The notes under the pieces are model-generated. The model was given only the letters and a program-made list of their open reading frames with translations. It was not told where the DNA came from and searched no databases. From Eriocheir sinensis (Eukaryota; Arthropoda; Malacostraca; Decapoda; Varunidae), in the NCBI RefSeq assembly GCF_024679095.1, contig NW_026111665.1, positions 62,001 through 126,000 on the forward strand: a stretch of DNA of 64,000 nt. The letters run 5' to 3'. Below, one piece after another: positions 34,827-45,089 of this stretch (positions are counted from its first letter, which is position 1; each line of letters starts with the position of its first letter). The translations under genes were made by a program, and so were the position numbers.

Positions 34827-35216
34827 ATGTGGAAGCGTGCTTATGAATCTTCCGGTTAAGGATAAATTCAAAAGCTTTAGATAGACAAGAAAGCAAAGCT
34901 ATAGGACGGTAGTTTGAGGGATTGGAACGGTCACCCTTCTTAGGCACAGGCTGTATGAAGGCATACTTCCAGCAGGAAAGAAAGGTAGATGTTGACTGGC
35001 AGAGGCGAAAGAGTTTGATCAGGTCAGCACGGAAGCACATTTTCTAAGGACAATAGGTGGCACTCCATAAGGACCATAAGCTTTCTGAGGATTGAGGCCA
35101 TAGAGGGCATAGAAAACATCACTTATAATAATCTTAATAATAGGCATAAAGGAGTCAGAGGGGGGATGAGTAGGAGGAATTGTTAGAAATGGCTTGGGAA
35201 TCATGGATCCGGTCAC
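34827..35216 (-). mobile_element. LINE family A, second RT fragment abutting the first
   Basis: The minus strand carries [55 protein letters not shown] and LNRKIHKH. These repeat the part of the neighbouring copy at about 33600-33930. It is therefore a separate truncated copy, not a continuation. Confidence 0.85.
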
Positions 35217-37280
35217 TTATGAAAAAAAAAAATAGAAAAGAGAAATAAGCTTTGAAGACAGTATTATCACTCACTTGTAATATATTTTCTATTACTATTT
35301 ACTTAAACGATAAGAAAACAGGTCGATTTAAAGTTCATAGCCTTAAAGAATAAAAAATAAAAAAACAATGTCCTTTGTAGTTGTGCATGTTTTTTCTTGA
35401 ATTTTTTTTGTAAGTCGATCATTTAAAATATATTCAACATTACTATTTACTTTAACGATAATGAAACAGGTATATTTAAAGGTCATGAGCTTGAAGAATA
35501 AAAAAGAATGTCCTTTGTATTATTGTTCCTATGCGTCGTAATATTAAAAAAAAAATTCTTGTGTTTTTGCAGGCAAAGTCTAGGTCATTTCAAAACCGTA
35601 TAGGCCTCGATAAATATTGCTTTATAGTCATTAGGTCGCATTATAAGACATTTAGGTGTCTAGGAACACATTTGACCATGCTTTCCTAGAATTTGTGGCT
35701 ATTTCCAGTAGCAGTTTTAGGACTGGTGGTAATTTGACCCTTCTTCTGCACCGTGAACCATAAGACACACTCATTAGAACCCGACTGACACTGTTTTACG
35801 GTAAATTTATCTTGCTTCGTAAAATTTACGGTCAATTGTAAAAGTATGTACAAGAAATTTTCGGTAAATTCACGGATAACTGATGAAATGTTTACTAAAA
35901 ACTTTCTGTATATTTATAGTTTGCTGTAAATACGTTTACAGAAAATTTTCCGTAAATAAACATTATATTTACGGTCATCTGTTGAACTATTTACCAGAAA
36001 TTTCTTGTGCATTTACAGCAAATTTACAGCTATAGTGAGACTATCTTACCTAATGGCTGGGCACTGGATGCTAAAGCTGGCTATACCCCAACATGTTAGA
36101 AATAATCAAACAAAATATATGTAACATATGAAAAAAATAATTTTACAGATGTAAAACTCCCTTATTTCAGATAAGTATTACAGCTACTTTGACCAGCCAA
36201 TGCCCAGCAGCCAGTATGAAAAGTTGCACTATTACTATTATTACATTGTTTCCCACAAGTCTTCAAATACTGGTTGTTAATCTTTGCGCCATACATGTCC
36301 TCAAAAAGACACATTCAACATCTACGTTTCATTAGAAAATTAACAGCAGATGTTTGAAGACTGACGTACATTCTAATGCAATGTTTACTACACTTTCTTT
36401 ACTGACACATACTCAGTGAGTATTTTCAATACTGCAATAAATAAAATTTGCATCACATTACATATTCCGCCCAGAGATTAGTGAGATGAATCTTAATAAA
36501 TTGAGTAATTTTTGACCAGATTGATTAACCAGTTGATATATAAATCCATACATTGTGTTATCTGCTTACATCAGTAAACATAAAATAAACAAATAAATGA
36601 GTAGGTTCAGTTTCAATTATGTTAGTCCAAGTAGGTAAGTACTCCCTATTAATCTCAACTGCACAATGTTGTGTTAAATTAGTGTTCCTAAATATTTAGT
36701 AGTTTACCCAAAATGAAGAACTGTCTGTCATTCAAAAAAATATACATGATTGCATCTTCCAACAATCAAGTTACCTGACCTATTTTGTAGATGTCACATT
36801 TTTTTGTAACTATATAAAACACATAATGCAGCTGAAGGTACTAGTTTATCATAAAAAAATATTAATAATGTAAATATTGTAGGCTATATCAGTAAATAAC
36901 TCAGCTGTGGATAAATAAATGAGGAGTCGATAAGCTGCTAAAGTTCAATGATTTAAAAGAAAATTCAAGCTGTAGAGCAGAATTCATTATCATAGCATAA
37001 GGATCATTATCAAAGAAACTAAATTTATAAATTCTTCCGTTCAATTTGACAAATGCAATTATATAATAATTTGTGGCAGGCTTGTGTCTGCAACAATACC
37101 TTTCATACATAAAATTTATGTACAGAGGTTGATTATCATCGTCCAGCCCAAAATTGATTACTTTCAAACTAAGAACAACAATCATATCACAGATATATTT
37201 ATTGAGAACAAATTAGCAGATCAAGTACATCATTTCAATTTTGATTAGAGCTTCATTGATTATTATGTGACTATACAGAG
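35217..37280. other. AT-rich unassigned DNA with degenerate repeats
   Basis: No element or conserved domain is recognised. A 94-codon minus frame (36901-37185) has no recognisable similarity. An approximate direct duplication occupies 35278-35385 and 35428-35525 (shared TTACTATTTACTT and ATGTCCTTTGTA). From 35795 to 36012 motifs of the type TTTACGGTAAATTTA recur on both strands. An inverted pair GGCTGGGCACTGG / CCAATGCCCAGCAGCC lies near 36053 and 36195. Confidence 0.5.
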
Positions 37281-37283
37281 TAT

Positions 37284-37334
<51 letters not shown>
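37284..37334. repeat. (GT)n microsatellite
   Basis: About 24 GT units, bordering a SINE on its left side. Confidence 0.95.
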
Positions 37335-37336
<2 letters not shown>

Positions 37337-37597
37337 CACCTCACGATCTGGTGCTGTTCCCTTTCGAGACAGCCAGACGTTCCCCTAAGCAGTGAGCTCA
37401 GAGCTCATAGTAACCAATCTTTGGGTAGGTCTGAGACCACTCACACACCACACACCGGAACAGCAACAACAAGATCACAGCTCGCTACTTACACCCGTAC
37501 CTACTCACTGCTCGGAAACAATTACCCAAATTATTTCAAAACGGCCAGGGATTCAAACCCCTGTCCTCTCGCTTGTGAAGGAAGCGTTCTAACCGGG

Positions 37598-37600
<3 letters not shown>
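37335..37600 (-). mobile_element. tRNA-derived SINE bounded by microsatellites
   Basis: The minus-strand head reads CGGCCCGGTTAGAACGCTTC (A-box-like) and, after about 20 bases, GGGGTTTGAATCCCTGGCC (B-box). The body continues to 37335. (GT)n borders both ends. It could be a decayed tRNA-like gene, but the long non-tRNA body favours a SINE. Confidence 0.6.
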
Positions 37601-37686
<86 letters not shown>

Positions 37687-37704
37687 TGTGTGTGTGTGTG
37701 TGTA
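37601..37704. repeat. (GT)n-(GA)n-(GT)n compound microsatellite
   Basis: (GT)n at about 37601-37642, (GA)n at about 37643-37684 and (GT)n at about 37685-37703. Confidence 0.95.
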
Positions 37705-38395
37705 TCAGTATGTTTGGGTTACAATTATGTGAAAAAAAATCCAGTCTACAGGCATTCCTGAGTGTCAATCATATTAAAAGAAAAAAAATAAGATTCAAGA
37801 TATTGAGTGCCTTTATATCTTTAAATCTTTTCAATCAAAAAAGAAAAAAAAAACATTATATTGAGGTAGGAAACACAAATCACAAATATACCATTTTGAA
37901 CACTACTCCCTAACTAGCCTCCCTTAAACTTCAATGACTGTATGAATAGAGAAACCTAAAACGTTAGAACAATGTGATGAACAAAATAATGGGAAGTTTT
38001 CATAAAGTGAAAAGAGTAAGTTTTTGAAAGAATTATTAAATTTCAATAAAATCCTTCAGGTTGGAGCACACGGCATGTGCTTTGCTGTGTAACAATGAGG
38101 ACTGATAATATAACGTAAATATAAATACTGCATGGTGTAGAAGGAGGCATATGTTGGCTAAAACTATGGTTACACTAGTCAACGAAACGCTTGGAGTCCA
38201 ACCTTAAACAGCTGTCCATCCAATTATATCTTTGGACGAGTGGTTAGACGAGTCCAACCTTGCCGTTGGAGATGTTTAGGTTTCTGCCTTTCCAACGGCG
38301 TCAAGACGAAAAGAAGAAGAAGAAGAAGAGGAACAACAACAACACATGTGCCACGCTGTGAGCTTTTTTCCCGGAAGAAAGAAGACAATTGCCCG
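37705..38395. other. Unassigned DNA
   Basis: AT-rich to about 38180, then a short (GAA)n and (CAA)n stretch near 38305-38345. Nothing recognisable as a gene. Confidence 0.5.
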
Positions 38396-38399
38396 ACCC

Positions 38400-38720
38400 T
38401 CACTGACCCTGGTGCAGGACCGTCGAGGAGACCACTGAGCACCTCCTGCTGCACTGCCCACGCCACCACTCCCAGCGAGTGCTGCTCCGACACCAACTCC
38501 GCGCCCTGGACGTGCCCACCTTTGACCTGCCCACGCTGCTGGCGGCGGCAGGCGTCCACCCCTCACGACAGGAAACTGTCATCCACCTCACCTGCGCCTT
38601 CCTCAGGAAGACGGGGCAGCTGGCGCGCCTGTGAAGCCCTCACAGGACGGCACCAGGGCTCATGTGAGGGACTAGATCGCCGCGGCCCAAAACAACAACA
38701 ATTAGGTAAGAATACAACAG
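38400..38720 (+). pseudogene. LINE ORF2 C-terminus and 3' end (R1/I-like)
   Basis: The frame reads TTEHLLLHCPRHHSQRVLLR, then DLPTLLAAAGVHPSRQ and LTCAFLRKTGQLARL with a stop near 38632. The EHLLLxCP block is the usual Cys/His-rich C-terminus after RNase H. A CAACAACAA tail near 38695 fits the 3' end. Everything upstream is missing. Confidence 0.75.
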
Positions 38721-39385
38721 GAATGGCAGAGTGGAAAGCATGATTATAATTGTGTGAAGGGCAAGACTGGAGAATGAGAGGAAGTAGCAGACCTGAGGTG
38801 GAACACACGTGCGCTACAAAAATAAACTAAATACACATCTATTTTTTCTCACAAACAACGCACAAATCCACAAGAAATTCTACAGCTTCTTCAAAGCACG
38901 CAGACAAGACTCAGCCGGAATTACAACACTACTATACAACGGCTCCTTGGTCATACACCCACAAGACAAGCCGCCACACTTAACAAACAATTCCAATCTG
39001 TTTTTACACAAGAACATGCAAGCTTGCCAGACATACCAACATTACCACACCCAACAATTCCTCCCTTCTATTTGAACACCCAGGGAATTGAGAAACTATT
39101 ATCTGAGGTTTACACTGACAAAGGGAGAGGTGGAGGTGGTACAATTCATGACAGAGAAGTTGGCGAGGCTAAGTGGAATGAACTCAGAGTAGTATAAGAA
39201 CAGGTGTATAATATACTGTTAGGACTGAATAAAGTAGATGCCTGAGATAATAGAACAGTAGAGAGTGTAGAAGAGTTCATTAGAGAAAGTATGGGCAGTG
39301 AGAGGTAGGCAGGGTCCTCTCCCCCCCATGGGACGCAGCGGCCATCTGTCAGTCCTGTGGGAACCGGCTCACACCACCTCACTGC
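38721..39385. other. Unassigned DNA
   Basis: An 88-codon + frame (38809-39075) has no recognisable domain. The last part leads into LINE family D. Confidence 0.45.
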
Positions 39386-39389
39386 CTCA

Positions 39390-41575
39390 GTCATCCTCCG
39401 CCAGGTCATTCAGGCCCCTGATTAACTCGGCCATCAGACGGTTCGAGCAGTGGATTACGCAACACCCCTGGACTGAAGTGACAAATGAGCCAGACGTCAA
39501 CCACAAATGGGAGCAATACCAGCACACTATTACCAGCACCTACCACACCTGCTTCCCCATCAAGACGTTCCCAGTCCATCCATCTGATGCCCCCTGGATC
39601 AACCCCACCGTCAAGAGGCTCATCTCGCAGAGAAACAGGGCCCACAACACAGACCCTGCCCGCTACAGACAGCTCAGAAACAGAGTCATCAGGGAGATCA
39701 AAACAGCCAGGGCAAACTATTATCCTGAAAAAATACACCATCTTAAACAGGCCAACAACAGACAGTGGTATCAAAAGGTCAGGTCTCTTTGTGGACTCGG
39801 CAAACATTCACCCTCCTTCCCTTGCACTTCACATTTATCACCTGACCGGGCGGCCGAGGAGATAAATACCCATTTCGCGGGTATCTGTCAAAGCCTCCCA
39901 CAACTTGATCTCACCGCCCTCCCCGCTTACCTACCATCCCCCTCCACACACCCCTCCGTCCAAGGAGGCTGACGTTTTCAATTAATTAAATAAATTAGGG
40001 ACGCACAGAGCTACCACGCCCACTGACCTCCTATTCAAAATCTATAAGGAATTTGCCCCTGAACTTGCCACCCCCATTTGCTCCATAATAAGTGCTTCAC
40101 TTGAACAAAACACTTGCCCTAGCGACTGGAAAACTTCCTTTGACACTCCCATCCCCAAAATTTCCAGCCCACAGTCCCTTTATGACCTAAGGCCAATCGC
40201 CATCACGCCCATTCCCAGCCTCATTTGTGAAGATTTTATTTTTAACTGCCTCATAGACATCCAACAATTTGGCAACATGAAGCACTCCTCCACCACTCAT
40301 TGCCTGGTCAGCTTTCTAGATTTCATACACAGCCACCTGGACAAACGAGACACCTCCCTTGCCCTTGCTTTTGTCGACTTCAGGAAAGCATTTGACCTTG
40401 TAGACCACACTGTTGTCATTACTAAGGCCATTGAGCTGGGGCTTCACCCTAATTTAGTATCGTGGCTGACTGATTTCCTCAGCGCATGCCAGCAAATAGT
40501 TCGCTCCCAGGGCTCGGTCTCCCCTCCTCTTGAGCTAACGTGTGGCGTCCCGCAAGGCACTAAAATGGGTCCGCTTTGCTTCTTGGTGCTCATTAACAAT
40601 GCCCTCATGGACACACCGCATCGCTGGAAATATGTTGACGACAGCACCTTGGGCGTCCCCGTCAACAACAGGGATCCTGACTATGCACCTCTTCAAGCGT
40701 CGCTCGACAACCTTCAGGCATGGACGGTTGACAACAGTGCCACTATCAACCACACCAAGACCATGGTGATGCACGTTTGCACGTCCAAGAGAGATGTGCC
40801 ACCTCCGCTGCTGTCTATTGGCTCACACCACCTCCAGGTTGTCCAGTCAACCAAACTGCTAGGCATCACCAGTTCAACTGGAAGCTCCACGTCTCCAACA
40901 CCGTCAGAGCAGCCTCCTACAAGCTGTACATGCTGCGTAGACTCAGAACGCTGGGGGCACCGGCTGCTGAGCTGTGCAGTATTTATTCATCATTCATATT
41001 GCCAAAGTTAATGTATGCCTCCCCGGCGTGGTCATCGTCCCTTACCCTCACCCAACAACAGCAGCTTGAGAGGGTTCAAAAGAGGGCATTCAGGGTCATT
41101 TTAGGCCCTGACTACCACACCTACGACAATGCCCTGGCCACCCTGAGTCTCCCGAGAGTCTCTGACAAGCCTCAGGACGCCCTCAGAAAATTCGGAACCT
41201 CCCTGCTTCACCATCCTCGCCACCGCCACCTCCTGCCATCAGACACGCCTCCTCCCACCCGCTTCACCAGACACCACAACAAACTCAACCCCTTCAGAGC
41301 GCCGCGAACCGACCGTTACAAACGTAGCGCAGTGCCCGCGATGGTGCGGATGATAAACAATGCCCAGTGACAGTCATACCCAAAGGGCCGCGGTGGAGAT
41401 TAGCACCTCTCCGCTACCCGTGCCCCCTTCACACCACCCTCCCTCTCACTTATGTCTCTATTTTCAGCTCTCCCAAACCACCCCCCACCCTCTCCCTCCT
41501 TCTAGTGTAGCCTATTTACTATTAGTTTTTAATTTGTATATTTTCAGCCTAACGGCTGCCTTACATTAATAAACC

Positions 41576-41629
<54 letters not shown>

Positions 41630-41634
41630 TATTA
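39390..41634 (+). pseudogene. LINE family D ORF2: linker, RT, C-terminus and (TTA)n tail
   Basis: Frame 39298-39972 holds the post-endonuclease linker (APWINPTVKRLISQRNRAHN, ARANYYPEKIHHLKQAN). After a frame break, 40277-41011 holds RT: ALAFVDFRKAFDLVDH (motif A), CGVPQGTKMGPLCFLVLIN (motif B) and KYVDDSTLGVP (motif C, YVDD). The overlapping frame to 41370 holds the C-terminus (LYMLRRLRTLGAPAAELCSI, LERVQKRAFRVILGPDY). The 3' tail is ATAAACCTATTATT followed by (TTA)n to 41634. The GTKMGP form of motif B separates it from the other families here. The clade is not assigned. Confidence 0.85.
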
Positions 41635-41776
41635 CTGAATGGTAGTTAACCCATCCCCTATTCTCCAATTTTGTTTTTTACCCACAGCCACACCAACATT
41701 GTAAGAGGGAGAGTGCCGATACAAAAGCTGCGACTGTGGTTGACAACGACCACAGGAGCCTCCCACAACAAGACCA

Positions 41777-42102
41777 ATGGAAGACACTGCAGTGAAGTTG
41801 TGCCTTGCTACAACCATCCTTGCTGCTAATGTAGTAGCCTTACTGAACGAACAAAAGAAGAAACCCAGGCGATACTTGGTAAAGCCGTGGATGGCTAGAA
41901 AATTCATGAATGTTTTCAACAACTTGTTGAAAGAGATTAATCTAGAAGACGAGCAAGGTTTCTACGATTATCATCGAATGTCCAGGAAGAACTTTGCTGA
42001 GTTGCTAGAATTAGTATCACCACTCATTAAGAAACAAGACACCAAGATGGGGAAAGCTGTATCAGCTGCACAACGCTTGTCCATCACACTATTTGGCAAC
42101 AG
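41777..42102 (+). pseudogene. PIF/Harbinger transposase (element 1), first exon
   Basis: The ATG at 41777 opens a 109-codon exon. It shows the N-terminal signature of HARBI-type transposases: RRYLVKPWMARKFMNVFNNL, DEQGFYDYHRMSRKNFAELL and ISPLIKKQDTKM-like sequence, here SPLIKKQDTKMGKAVSAAQR. The exon ends GGCAACAG before GTTAGC, a plausible donor. Compared with the family (LRFLATG), two bases seem to be missing just before the donor. This shifts the frame, so the copy is probably dead. The matching second exon is at 43275. Confidence 0.75.
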
Positions 42103-42360
42103 GTTAGCTATTACTTAGTTTGTGCCTGTGTGTATCGGTCTGATTAAGGGGGTGCTGGGGTTGAGGAAAAACAAAAATAAAAAAAGTATTTGCATTTATG
42201 ACGAAATTTCCTGTTCTGGATATGTTCGGATTATGATAGCCTTCATTTTGTATGCATATAAATGGTTTACATGCATGACGTCATAACCTCATGCAAATAC
42301 ATTTTACTTATAAGACTCTAACGGCCTTATTATTTGTAAATAAGAAACGTGTTGATGCAA

Positions 42361-42728
42361 GGGGAGGCGGTGGCTGAGTCGGCAGAGTAACGGCCCCTTG
42401 TTCAGAAGGACGCGAGTTCAATCCCCGACCGGTGCCACCAAGCTGGGATTTTTCAGCCGCCGCCGAGTGGCTTAAAACTACCCACATGCTGTCCAGAAGA
42501 CCACCTATCAACCCGGACTCTAGATTCTAGGATCAAAGATGAGCTCTGGGAGGGCAGCATGAGCCAATGCAAGATGGCGCCACTATAAACACTCGCCTGC
42601 GCCAGAACGGGCTGGGCCGACCATCAGGACCCCCAGGAAAGAAGCCTTGGACCGACCATCAGGATCCACCGGGAAGAAGTCTACCGGCGCAATAGGCCGC
42701 AATGTAAAAAAAAAAAAAAAAAAAAAAA
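42361..42728 (+). mobile_element. Complete tRNA-derived SINE with poly-A
   Basis: The head reads GGTGGCTGAGTCGGCAGAGT (A-box TGGCTGAGTCGG) and, further on, GAGTTCAATCCCCGACC (B-box). The body shares blocks with 15411-15690 (CAACCCGGACTCTAGATTCT, AAGATGGCGCCACTATAAAC). A poly-A tract of about 25 closes it. It sits in the intron of Harbinger element 1. Confidence 0.8.
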
Positions 42729-42785
42729 GTTTATATATGTTTTCCAAATCGACGTAGAGATTGCTTTTTTGCAAAAATCCCCATA

Positions 42786-43215
42786 CATCATTTTTTTTTA
42801 CAACAAAGGAGACGGCTTAAGGGCAACAAAAAGTGTAGAAAAAAAGCCCGCTACTCACTGCTCCCACAACAGACAATAGCAAAGAGTGGCCAAAAGAGAG
42901 GTCAATTTTGGGTGAAGAGGTGTCTTGATACACTCTTCTTGAAAGAGGTCAAGTCATAGGTCGGAGGAAATGCAGATGAAGGAAGGCTGTTCTATAGTTT
43001 ACCAGTGAAGGGATGAAAGTGTGAAGATGCTGGTTAACTCTTGCATAAGGGGGTTCGACAGTATAATGATGAGCTAGAGTGGAAAGTCTAGTGCAGCGGG
43101 GCCGCGGGAGGGGAAAAGCATGCAGACATGCAGTTAGCAAGTTCAGAAGAGCAGTCAGCGTGGATATATCAATAGAAGTTAGAGAGACAACATGGTAGGT
43201 GTTTGGAACTGTCAC
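42786..43215 (-). mobile_element. LINE family A, 3' end, in the Harbinger 1 intron
   Basis: The minus strand carries RPRCTRLSTLAHHYTVEPPY and the family 3' tail (AGCGGGCTTTTTTT). It matches 22483-22862. A poly-T (+) start marks the tail. Confidence 0.85.
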
Positions 43216-43274
43216 GGGTGCAAGGCATAGCATGTCATGACATCACACCAATATGCCATATTTTCGTATTACAG

Positions 43275-43350
43275 GTGACTCTCGGCGTTCATTGGAATTC
43301 CAGTACAGAACAAGCCACAGCCTGATCTCAAGCATAATTCCTGAGGTGTG
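43275..43350 (+). pseudogene. PIF/Harbinger transposase (element 1), second exon fragment
   Basis: After an acceptor TATTACAG the frame reads DSRRSLEFQYRTSHSLISSI then IPEVCDAT, which directly continues the family sequence (TGDSxRSL...IIPEVC). The exon starts in phase 1, matching the restored phase of exon 1. It then meets other repeat sequence, resembling the LINE end at 52905-53155 (CCAGGGGATG), and (CT)n. Confidence 0.7.
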
Positions 43351-43423
43351 TGATGCCACTGCCCCAGGGGATGGCCATGGCAGAGGAGTCTCCACTTATT
43401 TCTAACCTTACATTCCCTCCTTG

Positions 43424-43429
<6 letters not shown>

Positions 43430-43480
<51 letters not shown>
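43430..43480. repeat. (CT)n microsatellite
   Basis: About 25 CT units directly before the second esterase-type ORF1. Confidence 0.95.
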
Positions 43481-43482
<2 letters not shown>

Positions 43483-43910
43483 GTGGCAGAGTCCCCCGTC
43501 GTAGGCGTAGCTATTGTTATCCCGGAGCTGGAGTCGAGGACAACACAGCTGCCCTGGACAAGGTCTCCGCTGAGGCTTCTAATGACTCACTTTGTGTTCT
43601 CTACACAGATACAAATGACGTCACCACGACCCGATCTGAGGAACTGCTGGACAAGTCTAAATCCCCTAACATTTTTATTTCAGGAATTACATCACGAAAA
43701 TGGGCGGCGAGTGACTTCTTCAGCGAGGCTTTCAGCCTCAACAACCGTTTACAGACTCTTTGCAGGGAGCTTGGCGTTGAGTTATTTAACGCCTGGAACA
43801 GTTTCTATGGCCAGAGTGAGCTCCTCCATATGGACGGAATACACCTGTCTCCCATCGGGGCAGCCAGATTCGGAAGGCTCCTAAACGACACAGTACGTGA
43901 CACCCAATAA
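43476..43910 (+). pseudogene. CR1-like LINE ORF1, esterase domain (second copy, 5'-truncated)
   Basis: Homologous to the ORF1 at 30027-31017. RRSYCYPGAGVEDNTAALD, YTDTNDVTTTRSEELLDKSK (block III, with the usual HAGTND altered to YTDTND), NNRLQTLCRELGVE and MDGIHLSPIGAARFGRLLND (Asp-His pair) are present. The N-terminus, including the nucleophile block GDS, is lost to the microsatellite, so it cannot be active. Confidence 0.8.
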
Positions 43911-44099
43911 AAAAAAAACACTCTTGGCCACGTCCCTCCACCCCGCCCTTGTAAATAGGCGGCATGCATCACAACAAACGCGAAACCGTGAACCCGCAAG
44001 TACCACCGTACCTCTATTACCAAAACTCAAGATAATTAAGTCCTTAGTGTCAATACGCTTAGCATAATAAACTAGTTTGATGAATGAGATGTCTTCCTC

Positions 44100-44945
44100 T
44101 AACATAAAAATGCTGACGTAATTGCTATAACCGAAACATTTGTAGACACCACATATATTGATTTAAGTTCAGAATCCAACATAGATGGCTACGGACTCCT
44201 CAACAGCGATAGTGTTAACCGTAGAGGTGGTGGCGTTGTTCTTTGTCAAAAAATATTTGCAACCCACTGACAGAACACCAGGTGACAGTAACGTTGAACA
44301 TTTGTGCGTGCGAGTAAACATTACAAAAGTCAATTTAAATATATATGTCACTTACAGGCCTCCGGGGCAATCACTCGAAGAATATGTTGAAATGTATGGC
44401 GTTTTAAAGCAGTTACTTAATAACAGCGACTCTGGGAAACTTTAACCTTCCCCATATCGACTGGGTGACACTCTCAGGTACAGAAGGCGAGTCACATAGA
44501 ATGATCGAATTCTTAGAAGAAAATTACCTAGGCTAAATGGTTTCTGAAGCAACTCGACAAAATAACATACTAGACCTTGTTATAGCGACACAAGCTAACC
44601 TAGTCAGTAATGTCACGGTAAGAGAACACCTCGGTCCTTGCGATCATGAATTAATGCTCGTCGAAATTAGAGCTCAAACAACAGTGACTGGAATAAAGTA
44701 AAGGTGCCCGATTTCAAAAGAGTTAATTTCATAAACTTTTTATTAAAAAATTAAAATGTAATACTTACGCTCTACAATATTTTACTCAGACCCCACTTGA
44801 AATATGCGGTAAAGTTTTGGTCTCCCCACCATGCAAAGGACATTGCTAAATTGGAGGGTGGTCAGCGTCGGGCAACAAAAATGATCCTTTCCATGCGCAA
44901 CAAATCCTACGAAAAGAGGCTCCAATTCAGCCATCTAATTTAGGG
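44100..44945 (+). pseudogene. CR1-like LINE ORF2: endonuclease and RT C-terminus with RT core deleted
   Basis: Endonuclease blocks occur in shifting frames: ADVIAITETFVD, YGLLNSDSVNRRGGG, NFNLPHIDW (GDFN altered to GNFN), NNILDLVIATQANLV and PCDHELMLVE (SDH altered to CDH). At about 44745 the reading jumps to LYNILLRPHLKYAVKFWSPH and LEGGQRRATKMILS, which belong behind the palm domain. The RT core is therefore missing. It continues the ORF1 at 43476. Confidence 0.75.
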
Positions 44946-45089
44946 TACCTAAGATAAATTATGCTGTAATGAAAAGTTCCTTGCATTTCTAGTTATTGAG
45001 GGATTAGTCTTGAATGAAAGGTGGGCAATGGAACAAGTTTTTACTTGTTTTCTTTTTTTCTCGTCAGCCATTTACCAGCTCAATCGTTT

